Below are positions 1 through 7,891 of a DNA stretch of 64,000 bases, piece after piece. Under the pieces are notes generated by a model. It searched no databases, was not told the DNA's origin, and saw only the letters and a list, made by a program, of their open reading frames with translations. The stretch spans positions 1-64,000 of the forward strand of contig NZ_SWCI01000013.1 in the NCBI RefSeq assembly GCF_005116715.1, given 5' to 3'. This DNA comes from Ferrimonas sediminicola. Its GTDB lineage: Bacteria > Pseudomonadota > Gammaproteobacteria > Enterobacterales > Shewanellaceae. The position numbers and the translations under genes were made by a program. Positions within the stretch are counted from its first letter, which is position 1; each line of letters starts with the position of its first letter.

Positions 1-59
1 ACCAGGCATGCGGCTTCCAGTTTGAACTCCGCAGTGAATGAGCGACGCTTTCTTGTCAT
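1..59 (-). CDS. IS3-family transposase OrfA (partial, N-terminus only)
   Basis: Reading the minus strand from the ATG at 59 gives MTRKRRSFTAEFKLEAAC and continues off the window. This is the characteristic start of IS3/IS911-type OrfA proteins: a basic leader, then F-T-x-E-F-K at the start of the helix-turn-helix that binds the element's ends. Only about 19 codons are visible, so integrity, frameshifting to OrfB and copy number cannot be judged. Its place at the outer edge of the integrase-bearing region suggests that the island was hit by, or ends near, an insertion sequence. Confidence 0.7.
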   Translation of the reverse strand, partial: MTRKRRSFTAEFKLEAACL

Positions 60-114
60 TGAACACCTCTTGTTACGGTGGCGACTTTACCACCTAAAGC
101 GGTGTCCGGGATCA
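1..114 (-). mobile_element. IS3-family insertion sequence, one end only
   Basis: This is the left-hand edge of an IS3-family element, read on the minus strand and cut by the window boundary. The first codons of an OrfA-type transposase start at 59. The stretch from 60 to 114 is the upstream end; on the minus strand it begins TGATCCCGGACACCGC, which resembles the TGAT...GGACACC ends of IS3-group elements. The exact tip of the inverted repeat (about 114) is inferred, because the other end lies outside the window. Confidence 0.65.
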
Positions 115-217
115 TTAAACCACCACAAACCCTTGGTACTCAAGGTTTTTGTTCTGTTCTTGGCTGATATTTATAAGTGCTGTGTTGTGCCAAACCGTGC
201 CAAGTGTGGACAGAGCT

Positions 218-241
218 CGGGGCGAAGGTGGCTTCGCCCCG
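218..241. terminator. 10-bp perfect hairpin downstream of the AlpA-like pair
   Basis: CGGGGCGAAG (218-227) pairs perfectly with CTTCGCCCCG (232-241) around a GTGG loop. It lies just past the stop codon (249) of the minus-strand AlpA-like genes. No clear T-run follows on either strand, so it may be an atypical terminator or an RNA-end stabiliser. Nothing gene-like is seen between 115 and 248. Confidence 0.45.
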
Positions 242-248
242 AAGGTTC

Positions 249-461
249 TTAGCGCAGTTGTTTATGTTGGTAGTGGCGGCACACACCGATGCGCCAGAAT
301 TTCCGTCCATTGCGATCGACGCAGGGAGGGGGAAACAGCCCAGCTTTCTGCTTTCGATGGGAATCTCGAGGGCTCATGCCCAATAGCTTGGCAGCCTGCT
401 TTCGATTGATGAGCTGGTTTTCGTCAATGTAGAGTTCGGCGAGTTGGTCAGCTTTACTCAT
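249..461 (-). CDS. Small AlpA/excisionase-like helix-turn-helix protein
   Basis: A 70-residue protein starting at the ATG at 461. Residues about 17-60 contain INRKQAAKLLGMSPRDSHRK followed by a basic, Trp-containing segment (NGRKFWR). This is the layout of the short winged or AlpA-type HTH proteins that act as excisionases or regulators in integrative elements. The start overlaps the end of the upstream alpA-like gene by 8 bases, so the two are probably translated together. The recognition helix is degenerate compared with classical AlpA, so DNA binding is likely but unproven. The role in excision or integrase control is inferred from context only. Confidence 0.55.
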   Translation of the reverse strand: MSKADQLAELYIDENQLINRKQAAKLLGMSPRDSHRKQKAGLFPPPCVDRNGRKFWRIGVCRHYQHKQLR

Positions 462-678
462 GATGACCCCCGTCGGCAATTTCTCGTGCTTGAACCCACT
501 CAAGCAGCTCTGACAGCAGCCAGCATACGGCGTCACTGGTTGGATGTAGCTTGCGTCTTTTGGGGTAAAGGCCCAGTTTTTCCAGCTGCCATGCCGTTGT
601 GCGGGAAACGGAGGTGATCTCTTTGCGTTCTTTTTCTCGAACGAGGCGGTCGACGAATGATGTTTGTTGTTCGTACAT
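454..678 (-). CDS. alpA: AlpA-family phage/island regulator
   Basis: A 74-residue protein whose core (EITSVSRTTAWQLEKLGLYP followed by KRR) matches the AlpA family: a 'V-S-R-x-T-x-W' recognition helix followed by a short aromatic/basic turn. AlpA-type proteins activate integrase or excision genes in P4-like elements. Its partner gene overlaps its 3' end by 8 bases, and a strong hairpin (747-778) separates this unit from the unknown gene and integrase upstream. A GGAAA-like stretch lies shortly before the ATG at 678. Family assignment is good; the specific target is not known. Confidence 0.7.
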   Translation of the reverse strand: MYEQQTSFVDRLVREKERKEITSVSRTTAWQLEKLGLYPKRRKLHPTSDAVCWLLSELLEWVQAREIADGGHHE

Positions 679-746
679 GCTCTTTCCTGTTTACTAATGG
701 AAACAGGGAGAATGTTGACGATTGTAGCTCTGGTGGAATAGGAGGC

Positions 747-778
747 AGTGCTAGCAGAAAGGGGGTTCTGCTAGCACT
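747..778. terminator. 13-bp perfect inverted repeat (hairpin)
   Basis: AGTGCTAGCAGAA (747-759) is perfectly complementary to TTCTGCTAGCACT (766-778) across a 6-base loop. It sits 6 bases after the stop codon (785) of the minus-strand unknown gene, where a terminator is expected. No T-tract follows, so it could instead be an operator for the alpA pair downstream. Confidence 0.55.
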
Positions 779-784
779 TCGACA

Positions 785-1558
785 CTATATCTGACGAAAA
801 TATTCAGGGATTTTCTCATTGAAGTTGTCAGACAACCATTTGTCTAAATCGGCACTTTTAGGGCTATTCGCCCTAGGTGCCCCGATTTTGCTTGGTCGAC
901 CGCTGACTTCTTTGATGTATTTCTGGAAGGTTTCGATACTGGGTACTTTCTGCCGATGATGGTCAATCAGCTTACGAATGGATTCTGCCTTGAGCCTTGT
1001 GCTTGCTGTATCTAGAAATGGGTCTGTGCCTAATTGCTCGATGATGTCCGCAATGATTGATTTAGTTATATGGTTCTCTGCATTCTTTTTTTGTCCTCCG
1101 AGCGAGCGCTGTTCTTGGTACTTTTTGTGCTTTCGGAGTGTCGGAAGAGAGCTAACTAGCTCATTGTACTCTCCAATTATGCTGCCAAACTCAAAGCTCT
1201 CAGTGAGCGCTAACTCAACCATCTCAAGAGCCTCTGGTCTATCACTTAGTTGTCTATTAATTAGCCAGCACTTATCAAAAAGACGCTGTGCCTTATCCTG
1301 GAGGGATCTTGTGTTTAATAGCTCGAACTCATCTTGTGGTGTGTTATCGAAGCTTTGATTTGGAAGACTTCTGAGTTGCACAAGCATGTTCATGATAAGC
1401 ATGTATGCACTGGGTTGATTGTAGAAAAAACAGCGCTCAAGTTGCTCTTTGGTGAACATTCCTGTTTGCTCAAGAGCCGACAGATCTTTGGTTGAGATTT
1501 GTTCTTGAACTTGGCGCTCGAGGTGCGGGAAAAGGAGTTGCTTCGCTTCTCTTCGCAT
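785..1558 (-). CDS. Unknown island protein downstream of the integrase
   Basis: A protein of about 257 residues that I do not recognise. It is rich in charged residues and predicted helices, with no signal peptide or membrane segment. A central stretch (KHKKYQEQRSLGGQKK) is followed by a region that resembles DNA-binding or replication accessory proteins in overall character only; the C-terminal part contains an Arg/Ser/Pro-rich linker (GRPSKIGAPRANSPKS). An ATG at 1615 would add 19 residues but would overlap the integrase by 53 bases and has no ribosome-binding site. The ATG at 1558 sits just after the integrase stop and has AAGCGAG eight bases upstream, so I prefer it. Base composition is clearly more AT-rich than the core genes. 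Confidence 0.55.
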   Translation of the reverse strand: MRREAKQLLFPHLERQVQEQISTKDLSALEQTGMFTKEQLERCFFYNQPSAYMLIMNMLVQLRSLPNQSFDNTPQDEFELLNTRSLQDKAQRLFDKCWLINRQLSDRPEALEMVELALTESFEFGSIIGEYNELVSSLPTLRKHKKYQEQRSLGGQKKNAENHITKSIIADIIEQLGTDPFLDTASTRLKAESIRKLIDHHRQKVPSIETFQKYIKEVSGRPSKIGAPRANSPKSADLDKWLSDNFNEKIPEYFRQI

Positions 1559-1562
1559 AAAA

Positions 1563-2852
1563 TTAACTCGCTTCAGAGTGCAGGTGGGTTTCGGTGTTAC
1601 CAAGGCTTGATCCATTATGGGTTGATGGATTGTTTACGATTGGGCAAACGAGAGAGGCCACCTGATTCAGCGCTTGACGACGTTCCTCCAGGTAGTCATA
1701 CCGATCGTAGATGCCTTCGACCCCTTTGACCTTGTGGTTCAGGCAGCGCTCGGCAATGTGGCCGGCTACCCCAACCTCCGCCAGCAGGCTTCGGCAGGTG
1801 CGTCGTAGGTCATGGATGGTGAAGTGCCTAATTCCAGCTGCTCCCAGAAGATCGTCATATTGGGTGCCGTTGCTGGCCACCTTCTTGCCAAACATCTTTG
1901 CCAGCGCATGATTAAGGGTGTCGTCAGCAATATAGGGGCGGCGCTTGCTACTCCTACGCGAAGGGAACACATAATCCGACCCACAGGAGCGAACCTTCAG
2001 TTCTTGAAGCCAGGGGATAATGGCTTGGGGCAGGGGAATGATGATGGCGATGCCGGTTTTGCTTCTGCTAGCCGGGAGGTGCCATACCATGTCGTCAAAT
2101 TTAAACTCCTGCCATTTGGCGGCGATCAGCTCGCCCTTGCGCACACCCAGCACCAGCAGCAGTGCCAGTGCAACGTAGTTGTCTCGGTTAAAGAGCATTG
2201 GGTGCTGGCGGAGCACCTCAAATACGGTGTTGAGCTCCTTAATGCTGAGGACACGGTCTCGGCTCTTCTCGATACCGCCAGCATCGCTGACCTTAAAGGC
2301 ACTGGCAGGGTTGGCGGTGGCTAAATCTAGCTTACAGGCGTGATTAAACAGCTGTTTGCAGTACATCAACGTATCGTTGGCTGTAGCCGGGCGGCCACTG
2401 TTGCTGACTTTCTGTATTACGGCCCGGATGTCACGGGCGTTCACTTCACTGATGGGCAGGGTGCCGATCAGGGGCTTTATCTCTTTGGTGTAGATTCGCT
2501 TGGGAATCTCAGGGTGTTTGAGTCGGCGGGTGAGTGTTTGGAACCAGTCTTCAAACAAGTCGTCAACGGTGTGGATGGTTACTTGGTTGGCGCGCTCTCG
2601 CTCGGCAAGGGGATCGATACCTTGGCGGGCCAGCTGTTTGATCCTAGCGGCTTCGGCGTTGGCGTCCGCCAGCGACAGTTCGGGATATTGTCCGCCAGCC
2701 AATGTCATTGTCCGGCGTTTGCCATTAATGGTGTAGCGCACTTCCCATGCGGCTGACTTCGTCGATTGAACTCGTAGGTATAGTCCTCCACCTACGGGTT
2801 TTCGTTGCTTCAACCCCGCCCTTAAAAACGCCTTAATCTGCTTATCATTCAT
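1563..2852 (-). CDS. int: P4-type tyrosine integrase
   Basis: A 429-residue site-specific recombinase. The N-terminal 90 residues (GLYLRVQSTKSAAWEVRYTI) form the DUF4102-type arm-DNA-binding domain. The core-binding domain covers about 100-190. The catalytic domain shows the first Arg in LGVRKGELIAAKW, the H-x-x-R box in HDLRRTCRSLLAE, a second His in CLNHKVKG and the nucleophile Tyr in IYDRYDYLEERR. All catalytic residues are present, so it is probably functional. It starts 185 bases from the 3' end of yicC and is read away from it, the arrangement seen in mobilisable islands inserted at yicC in Vibrio and relatives. Repeats at 2865-2930 may be its arm sites. Confidence 0.92.
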   Translation of the reverse strand: MNDKQIKAFLRAGLKQRKPVGGGLYLRVQSTKSAAWEVRYTINGKRRTMTLAGGQYPELSLADANAEAARIKQLARQGIDPLAERERANQVTIHTVDDLFEDWFQTLTRRLKHPEIPKRIYTKEIKPLIGTLPISEVNARDIRAVIQKVSNSGRPATANDTLMYCKQLFNHACKLDLATANPASAFKVSDAGGIEKSRDRVLSIKELNTVFEVLRQHPMLFNRDNYVALALLLVLGVRKGELIAAKWQEFKFDDMVWHLPASRSKTGIAIIIPLPQAIIPWLQELKVRSCGSDYVFPSRRSSKRRPYIADDTLNHALAKMFGKKVASNGTQYDDLLGAAGIRHFTIHDLRRTCRSLLAEVGVAGHIAERCLNHKVKGVEGIYDRYDYLEERRQALNQVASLVCPIVNNPSTHNGSSLGNTETHLHSEAS

Positions 2853-2864
2853 ATCGTTAAGTCC

Positions 2865-2930
2865 AAAGTGGTGACTGGTCTGTCACTTGGGTAGTGGCGA
2901 AAGCGATTTAGTCACCACTTTAGTCACCAC
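2865..2930. repeat. Short direct and inverted repeats in front of the integrase gene
   Basis: TTTAGTCACCAC occurs twice in perfect tandem (2907-2918 and 2919-2930), and its reverse complement AAAGTGGTGACT occurs at 2865-2876. This symmetric cluster lies between the integrase start and the end of yicC. That is where arm-type integrase sites or a regulator operator would be expected. Confidence 0.55.
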
Positions 2931-3036
2931 TTTTCTCTGAACTGTAGCAAAAGATAACGAACGGTTGCAAACGCGATGGGTATCAAAAGCTGATACCCTT
3001 CAATGAGTTGTAATTACGCACGCACGAGCGGAAACA

Positions 3037-3900
3037 CTATTCGATGTTCTGGATCTGCTCGCGCATCTGCTCGATCAGCACCTTCAACTCCACCGCGGCG
3101 GCGGTGATGTCGGTGCTGATGGACTTGGAGGCCAGGGTGTTGGACTCACGGTTGAACTCCTGCATCATGAAGTCCAGGCGACGGCCACAGGCGCCGCCCT
3201 TCTTCAGCACCTTGCGGGTCTCGGCGACGTGGGTGTCCAGCCGGTCGATCTCCTCGGCCACGTCCATCTTCTGGGCCAGCAGGATCATCTCCTGCTCGAT
3301 ACGGCCGGGATCCATCTCCTCCTTGACCTCCGCCAGGCGGTCGTTCAGCTTCTGGCGCTGCCACTCCATGATCTGCGGCATGCGGCCGCGGACGAAGGCG
3401 GCCTGCTCGGTGACCCCGTCCAGGCGCTCGACGATCATCTTCTCCAGGGCCTGGCCCTCGGAGGCGCGGGCTTCGAGGAAGTGGTCCACGGTTTCGTCGA
3501 ACTTCTCCAGTAGTTCCTTGCCGATCGCATCCATATCCTGCTCGTTCGCCTCGAGCACCCCGGGCCAGCGCATCAGCTCCACCAGGTTGAGCTGACCGAT
3601 GCCCGCCATGGTGTGCAGGTGCTGGGCCTTCTCGATCAGCTGGGCCGCCAGCTTCTCGTTCATCTGCAGGGTGTCGCCGGCGTTCTCCGTCAGTTCGAAG
3701 CGCAGGTTCACCTCCACCTTGCCCCGGGCCAGGCGCTTGCGCAGCCGATCGCGCAGCATCGGCTCCAGGGAGCGGAACTGTTCGGGCAGTCTCAGGTAGG
3801 TTTCCAGATAGCGCTGGTTGACGGAGCGGATCTCCCAGGAGGCGCTGCCCCAGTCAGCTTTCACATCGCTGCGGGCGTAGGCGGTCATGCTGTGGATCAT
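3037..3900 (-). CDS. yicC: YicC family endoribonuclease
   Basis: At 287 residues this matches the usual length of YicC. It begins MIHSMTAYAR, the family's conserved N-terminal strand, and ends with the DUF1732 segment (LDFMMQEFNRESNTLASKS ... ELKVLIEQMREQIQNIE). YicC is an endoribonuclease involved in RNA turnover. In many gammaproteobacteria it sits next to rph-pyrE, as it does here. Its 3' end is a documented insertion site for mobilisable genomic islands (MGIVflInd1 type), and the integrase-bearing region begins immediately after its stop. The gene appears intact, as expected when an island restores the 3' end. Confidence 0.93.
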   Translation of the reverse strand: MIHSMTAYARSDVKADWGSASWEIRSVNQRYLETYLRLPEQFRSLEPMLRDRLRKRLARGKVEVNLRFELTENAGDTLQMNEKLAAQLIEKAQHLHTMAGIGQLNLVELMRWPGVLEANEQDMDAIGKELLEKFDETVDHFLEARASEGQALEKMIVERLDGVTEQAAFVRGRMPQIMEWQRQKLNDRLAEVKEEMDPGRIEQEMILLAQKMDVAEEIDRLDTHVAETRKVLKKGGACGRRLDFMMQEFNRESNTLASKSISTDITAAAVELKVLIEQMREQIQNIE

Positions 3901-3963
3901 TGGCGGTGGCCTTATGTAGTGTCAGTGGTCCGATTATACCCATGGGCCGGGGGCGCCGGCAAA

Positions 3964-3984
3964 GCCCCCGGTGCTGCCGGGGGC
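3964..3984 (-). terminator. Rho-independent-type terminator after the MscS-like gene
   Basis: GCCCCCGG (minus strand) pairs with CCGGGGGC around a 5-base loop, followed by a short T-run (TTT, 3961-3963), eight bases beyond the stop at 3992. Confidence 0.6.
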
Positions 3985-3991
3985 GCCGGGC

Positions 3992-5626
3992 TCAGTCTCT
4001 GTTGGCCCCAGGGGCCTGGAGCCAGCGGAGCTGGGTGGTGTCGGTCATCGCCACGCCGTGCTTCTCCAGGATGGTGAGGATCGCCAGGTTCAGCTCCTCT
4101 GCCGCCTCCAGGTACTCGGGAAACGCCGTGGTCTGGATGTAGCTGAGTACGTTCAGCTGCAGGGCGTTGGGGCCGAACTTGTGGAAGCGCACCCGCAGCG
4201 GCGATTCGTGGGTCCTGGGGTGGGCCTTGAGGGCCTCGGTGATCTCGTCCATGACGTCGCGTAGCTTGCTGGCCGGGGTGTCGTAGCGCAGGTTCAGCGC
4301 CGGGCTGTAGCGGATCTTCTCCCGTTCGGAGAAGTTCTCCAGCTCCAGGTCGACGAAGGTGGCGTTGGAGATGTGGATCACCGTCCGGTCCAGGGTGCGG
4401 ATGCGGGTGTAGCGCAGGCCGATCTCCTCCACCACCCCCATCTGGGTGCCGAACTTGCAGAAGTTGCCCACCCTCACCGGCGAGGAGAGGTAGAGGGTGA
4501 TGGCGCCGATGAGGTTCTCCACCGACTTCTGCGCCGCCAGGGCCACCGCCAGGCCACCGATCCCCAGGCCCGCCAGGATGGTGGTGGCCTTGAACCCCAG
4601 GTTCTCCAGCCACATCAGCAGGCCGACGATGATGATCAGGATCTTGGCGATGGTGAACAGCGGTTTGAGCAACTGCGCCCCCTGCTCCCGCCCCTTCTCC
4701 TGGAGGCCGCGGTTGAGCCGCTCCCGAGCCAGCTCCATGCCGGAGACCGACACCCACACCAGGGCCAGGATCATCAGGGCGTGGCCCTCGGCGATGGCCC
4801 GGGCCTCGATGGAGGGGCGCACCAGCGGGAAGGCTTCACGCACCATCAGCACCACGAACAGCAGCCGGGAGGGGCCGCCGATGAACCGCTGCAGCTGGTC
4901 GTTGTCCGGATGGCTGCGCCGGGCCAGCCATTTGAGCAGGGCAAACAGCGGTAGGCTGATGAGGTAGGCCAGCAGGAACATCAGCAGCACGGCGACAAAC
5001 TGCCAGCTCTGCAGTCCCAGGATCTCGAATTCCGGCAGGTGGTGACTGAGGTATTCGCCAATGGGGCCGTCGCCGTACTGGGCATAGAGGCTGGGCACCT
5101 CGCCCAGGGTGGCGTTGGAGATCTTCCAGATGTATTGGCCGTCTCCCCGAGGCACCCGCTGCATGTAGACGCTGATCTGCCTTGAGCCCAGAGGGATGCG
5201 TCCCACCAGATCGCGGTAGGGAGGCAGGCCGTCGCCGGCCAGGCCGTTCCTGGATTCACTCATCGACTGCAGGTCGACCCACAGGGTGCGGTTGAGGATC
5301 AGCTTGAACTCCTCTGCCAGCTCCGCCAAGGGGGTGTCTGCCATGGCGGCGGGCAGGTTGCGGCCGTCCAGGTAGTGGGCGGCCCGTTCGAAGTCGTTGT
5401 GCTCCAGGGCGTGCAGCAACCCCTCCATGGAGGAGCGGGGCGAGCCGCGCTCATACTCATCGATCACCGTGGGCTCCGGCGGCGGCTCCTGGGGCTCGGG
5501 GGCTGCCTCTTCGGCCTGCTGGGGCGATTGCTGCTCCATCATGTTCTTCAGGGTCGGGGGCTGAGCCTGCAGGCTCAGGGGCAGCAGCAGGCAGAGCCAC
5601 AGCCATCCATGTCGAAGTTGCATCAT
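3992..5626 (-). CDS. MscS-family mechanosensitive channel with a large periplasmic N-domain
   Basis: A 544-residue inner-membrane protein. Residues 1-21 are a signal peptide. Residues 25-55 form a Pro/Glu-rich linker, and 60-200 an extracytoplasmic domain. Several membrane helices lie between about 207 and 345. The pore helix is GLGIGGLAVALAAQKSVEN, the Gly/Ala-packed TM3 of MscS, followed by the beta domain (SSPVRVGNFCKFG) and the cytoplasmic alpha/beta region to the C-terminus. It is longer than E. coli MscS (286) and resembles the YnaI/MscM-type extended members. The likely role is release of solutes on hypo-osmotic shock. It is transcribed away from rph. Confidence 0.88.
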   Translation of the reverse strand: MMQLRHGWLWLCLLLPLSLQAQPPTLKNMMEQQSPQQAEEAAPEPQEPPPEPTVIDEYERGSPRSSMEGLLHALEHNDFERAAHYLDGRNLPAAMADTPLAELAEEFKLILNRTLWVDLQSMSESRNGLAGDGLPPYRDLVGRIPLGSRQISVYMQRVPRGDGQYIWKISNATLGEVPSLYAQYGDGPIGEYLSHHLPEFEILGLQSWQFVAVLLMFLLAYLISLPLFALLKWLARRSHPDNDQLQRFIGGPSRLLFVVLMVREAFPLVRPSIEARAIAEGHALMILALVWVSVSGMELARERLNRGLQEKGREQGAQLLKPLFTIAKILIIIVGLLMWLENLGFKATTILAGLGIGGLAVALAAQKSVENLIGAITLYLSSPVRVGNFCKFGTQMGVVEEIGLRYTRIRTLDRTVIHISNATFVDLELENFSEREKIRYSPALNLRYDTPASKLRDVMDEITEALKAHPRTHESPLRVRFHKFGPNALQLNVLSYIQTTAFPEYLEAAEELNLAILTILEKHGVAMTDTTQLRWLQAPGANRD

Positions 5627-5775
5627 TAATCGCCCGTTTTTTCTCCTGGCCAGGCTTCAGTTATATCAGATAATGATGGTTAAACAACCAACTGCCCCAG
5701 GCCAGACAGAGCCTCGCGTCCGGGGGGCCGGATCGGTATAATGTGCCGCACATTTTCAGAGCCAAGGCACTATCC

Positions 5776-6495
5776 ATGCGTCCAGACAACCGAGCCCCTA
5801 ACCAGACCCGCCCCATTACCCTGACCCGCAACTACACCCGCTATGCGGAGGGGTCCGTACTGGTGGAGTTCGGCCACACCAAGGTGCTGTGCAACGCCAC
5901 CGTCGAGGAGGGGGTGCCGCGCTTCCTCAAGGGCAAGGGCCAGGGCTGGGTGACCGCCGAATACAGCATGCTGCCCCGCGCCACCCACAGTCGCAGCGGC
6001 CGGGAAGCGGCCCGCGGCAAGCAGGGCGGGCGTACCCTGGAGATTCAGCGGCTGATCGCCCGCTCCCTGCGGGCAGCGGTGGATCTGGACAAGCTGGGTG
6101 AGTACACCATCACCGTGGATTGCGACGTGATCCAGGCTGATGGCGGCACCCGCACCGCCTCCATCACCGGCGCCTGCGTGGCCCTGGTGGATGCCCTCAA
6201 TGGCCTGCAGCGCGACAAGAAGCTGACCGTGGATCCGCTGAAGTTCATGGTGGCGGCCGTGTCCGTGGGCGTGGTCGACGGCCGGGCGGTGTGCGATCTG
6301 GCCTATGAGGAGGACTCCGCCGCCGAGACCGACATGAACGTGGTGATGGCGGAGGATGGCCGGATGATCGAGGTCCAGGGCACCGCCGAGGGCGAGCCCT
6401 TCAGCCACCAGGAGCTGCTGGAGATGCTGGAACTGGCCAAGTCGGGGATCGACGACATTGTCGCGGCCCAGAAGGCGGCATTGGCCGAAGGCTAA
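5776..6495 (+). CDS. rph: Ribonuclease PH
   Basis: A 239-residue phosphorolytic 3'-5' exoribonuclease that trims tRNA 3' ends. Start chosen at the ATG at 5776 because [20 protein letters not shown] aligns with the family N-terminus; an upstream ATG at 5743 would add 11 atypical residues. Diagnostic segments are [55 protein letters not shown] and [10 protein letters not shown]. Length and motifs are complete. It is separated from pyrE by a terminator, although the rph-pyrE order is conserved. Confidence 0.97.
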   Translation: MRPDNRAPNQTRPITLTRNYTRYAEGSVLVEFGHTKVLCNATVEEGVPRFLKGKGQGWVTAEYSMLPRATHSRSGREAARGKQGGRTLEIQRLIARSLRAAVDLDKLGEYTITVDCDVIQADGGTRTASITGACVALVDALNGLQRDKKLTVDPLKFMVAAVSVGVVDGRAVCDLAYEEDSAAETDMNVVMAEDGRMIEVQGTAEGEPFSHQELLEMLELAKSGIDDIVAAQKAALAEG

Positions 6496-6506
6496 CTGTT
6501 TTATCG

Positions 6507-6532
6507 AAGGCGACGAAGGGGTCGCCTTTTTT
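6507..6532 (+). terminator. Rho-independent terminator/attenuator between rph and pyrE
   Basis: AAGGCGAC and GTCGCCTT form a stem around a 6-base loop, followed by TTTT. In E. coli the rph-pyrE gap carries a UTP-sensing attenuator; this hairpin is in the same place and could serve the same purpose. No long leader peptide is obvious. Confidence 0.8.
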
Positions 6533-6565
6533 GTACCCACACAACGAGAATAAGGTCGGAATAGA

Positions 6566-7207
6566 GTGAAAGCTTACCAACGAGAATTTATCGAGTTTGC
6601 CCTGGAACGTAACGTGCTGCGTTTTGGCGAGTTTACTTTGAAATCTGGCCGCAAGAGCCCCTACTTCTTCAATGCCGGCCTGTTCAACACCGGCCGCGAT
6701 CTGGCCCGCCTGGGTCGCTTCTACGCCGCGGCGCTGGCGGACTCCGGCATCGAGTATGACCTGCTGTTCGGCCCCGCCTACAAGGGGATCCCCATCGCCA
6801 CCACCACCGCCGTGGCCCTGGCGGATCACCACGACACCGACAAGCCCTACTGCTTCAACCGCAAGGAGAAGAAGGATCACGGCGAAGGCGGCAACCTGGT
6901 GGGGGCGGAGCTGGCCGGCCGGGTGATGCTGGTGGACGACGTGATCACCGCCGGCACCGCCATCCGCGAATCGATGGCGATCATCCAGGCCAATGACGCC
7001 TCCCTGGCTGGGGTGCTGATCGCACTGGATCGCCAGGAGAGGGGCCAGGGGGAGCTGTCCGCCATCCAGGAGGTGGAGCGGGACTACGGCTGCTCCATCA
7101 TCGCCATCGTCACCCTGGGGGATCTCATCGCCTACCTGCAGGAGCAGCCGGGCCGGGAGAGGGAGCTGGCGCAGGTGAGCGCCTACCGCGCCCAGTACGG
7201 CATCTAG
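6566..7207 (+). CDS. pyrE: Orotate phosphoribosyltransferase
   Basis: A 213-residue enzyme that makes orotidine 5'-monophosphate from orotate and PRPP in pyrimidine synthesis. It starts with GTG at 6566 ([20 protein letters not shown]). The N-terminal [19 protein letters not shown] is diagnostic for bacterial PyrE. The PRPP-binding loop is [17 protein letters not shown], and [10 protein letters not shown] is the substrate loop. It is full length for the family and follows the rph terminator/attenuator. Confidence 0.97.
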   Translation: MKAYQREFIEFALERNVLRFGEFTLKSGRKSPYFFNAGLFNTGRDLARLGRFYAAALADSGIEYDLLFGPAYKGIPIATTTAVALADHHDTDKPYCFNRKEKKDHGEGGNLVGAELAGRVMLVDDVITAGTAIRESMAIIQANDASLAGVLIALDRQERGQGELSAIQEVERDYGCSIIAIVTLGDLIAYLQEQPGRERELAQVSAYRAQYGI

Positions 7208-7236
7208 CCAAGGGGCGACAACGCGAAATTTCAATC

Positions 7237-7264
7237 AAAAATGGCGCCATCTGGCGCCATTTTT
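7237..7264. terminator. Bidirectional terminator between pyrE and slmA
   Basis: AAAAATGGCGCCA and TGGCGCCATTTTT form a perfect 13-bp inverted repeat around a 2-base spacer. With A-runs on one side and T-runs on the other it can stop transcription from both converging genes. Confidence 0.9.
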
Positions 7265-7282
7265 GTCTCTTTTCGCAGCTTT

Positions 7283-7876
7283 TCAACTCTGGAGTAGCTG
7301 GCGCTGGATAAAGGCCCACTGCTCGCTGAAGCGCTCGGTGGGCGGCACCTTGAACTCGCTGCGCACGTACTGGGCGATGCGCCCCTCGGCGTAGGAGAGC
7401 AGCAGGTTGGCCAGCATCCCCTCCTCCAGGTAGAAGCCGGAGCCCTCCCGCAGCGCCTTCTCCCGCAGGGCCTGCTTGAGATTGGTTTCGATGCGGGCGA
7501 ACAGCTTGTTCATCCGCTCCCGCAGGCGCTGCTGTTCGCCGGTGAGGGCGTCGCCGGTGAGCAGCCGGGTGATCCCCGGGTTGCGCTCGGCGAAGGTCAG
7601 CAGCAGCTGCAGGATCAGCTGGCAGCGCACCATGGTGTCCTGTTCCTCCTCCATGATCAGGTTGATCTGGGACAGCAGGGTGTTCTCGATAAACTCGATC
7701 AGCCCCTCGAACATCCGCGCCTTGGAGGGAAAGTGGCGGTAGAGGGCCGCCTCGGACACCCCCACCTCGGCGGCCAGCTTGGAGATGGTGATCCGCTGGC
7801 CTGGCAGGGTTTCCAGCATGCTGGCCAGGCACTGGAGGATCTGTTCGCGACGACTGGTTTTGGCGTTGTTGCTCAT
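7283..7876 (-). CDS. slmA: Nucleoid occlusion factor SlmA
   Basis: A 197-residue TetR-fold protein that binds chromosomal SlmA sites and blocks FtsZ ring assembly over the nucleoid. The N-terminal HTH ([23 protein letters not shown]) and the family-typical start ([15 protein letters not shown]) are present. The C-terminal dimer domain ends in AFIQRQLLQ. It has the usual neighbours pyrE, dut and coaBC. The gap to dut is 15 bases, so dut and slmA are probably co-transcribed. Confidence 0.95.
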   Translation of the reverse strand: MSNNAKTSRREQILQCLASMLETLPGQRITISKLAAEVGVSEAALYRHFPSKARMFEGLIEFIENTLLSQINLIMEEEQDTMVRCQLILQLLLTFAERNPGITRLLTGDALTGEQQRLRERMNKLFARIETNLKQALREKALREGSGFYLEEGMLANLLLSYAEGRIAQYVRSEFKVPPTERFSEQWAFIQRQLLQS

Positions 7877-7891
7877 GGCGGTGCTCCGGCG

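Noticed and set aside
22-409. Three overlapping plus-strand frames at the left edge
   Set aside because: They run against the IS3 OrfA start and the AlpA-like genes and have no protein features.
2853-3036. Possible tRNA attachment site next to the integrase
   Set aside because: No cloverleaf or tRNA 3' end is visible; the neighbouring target is yicC instead.
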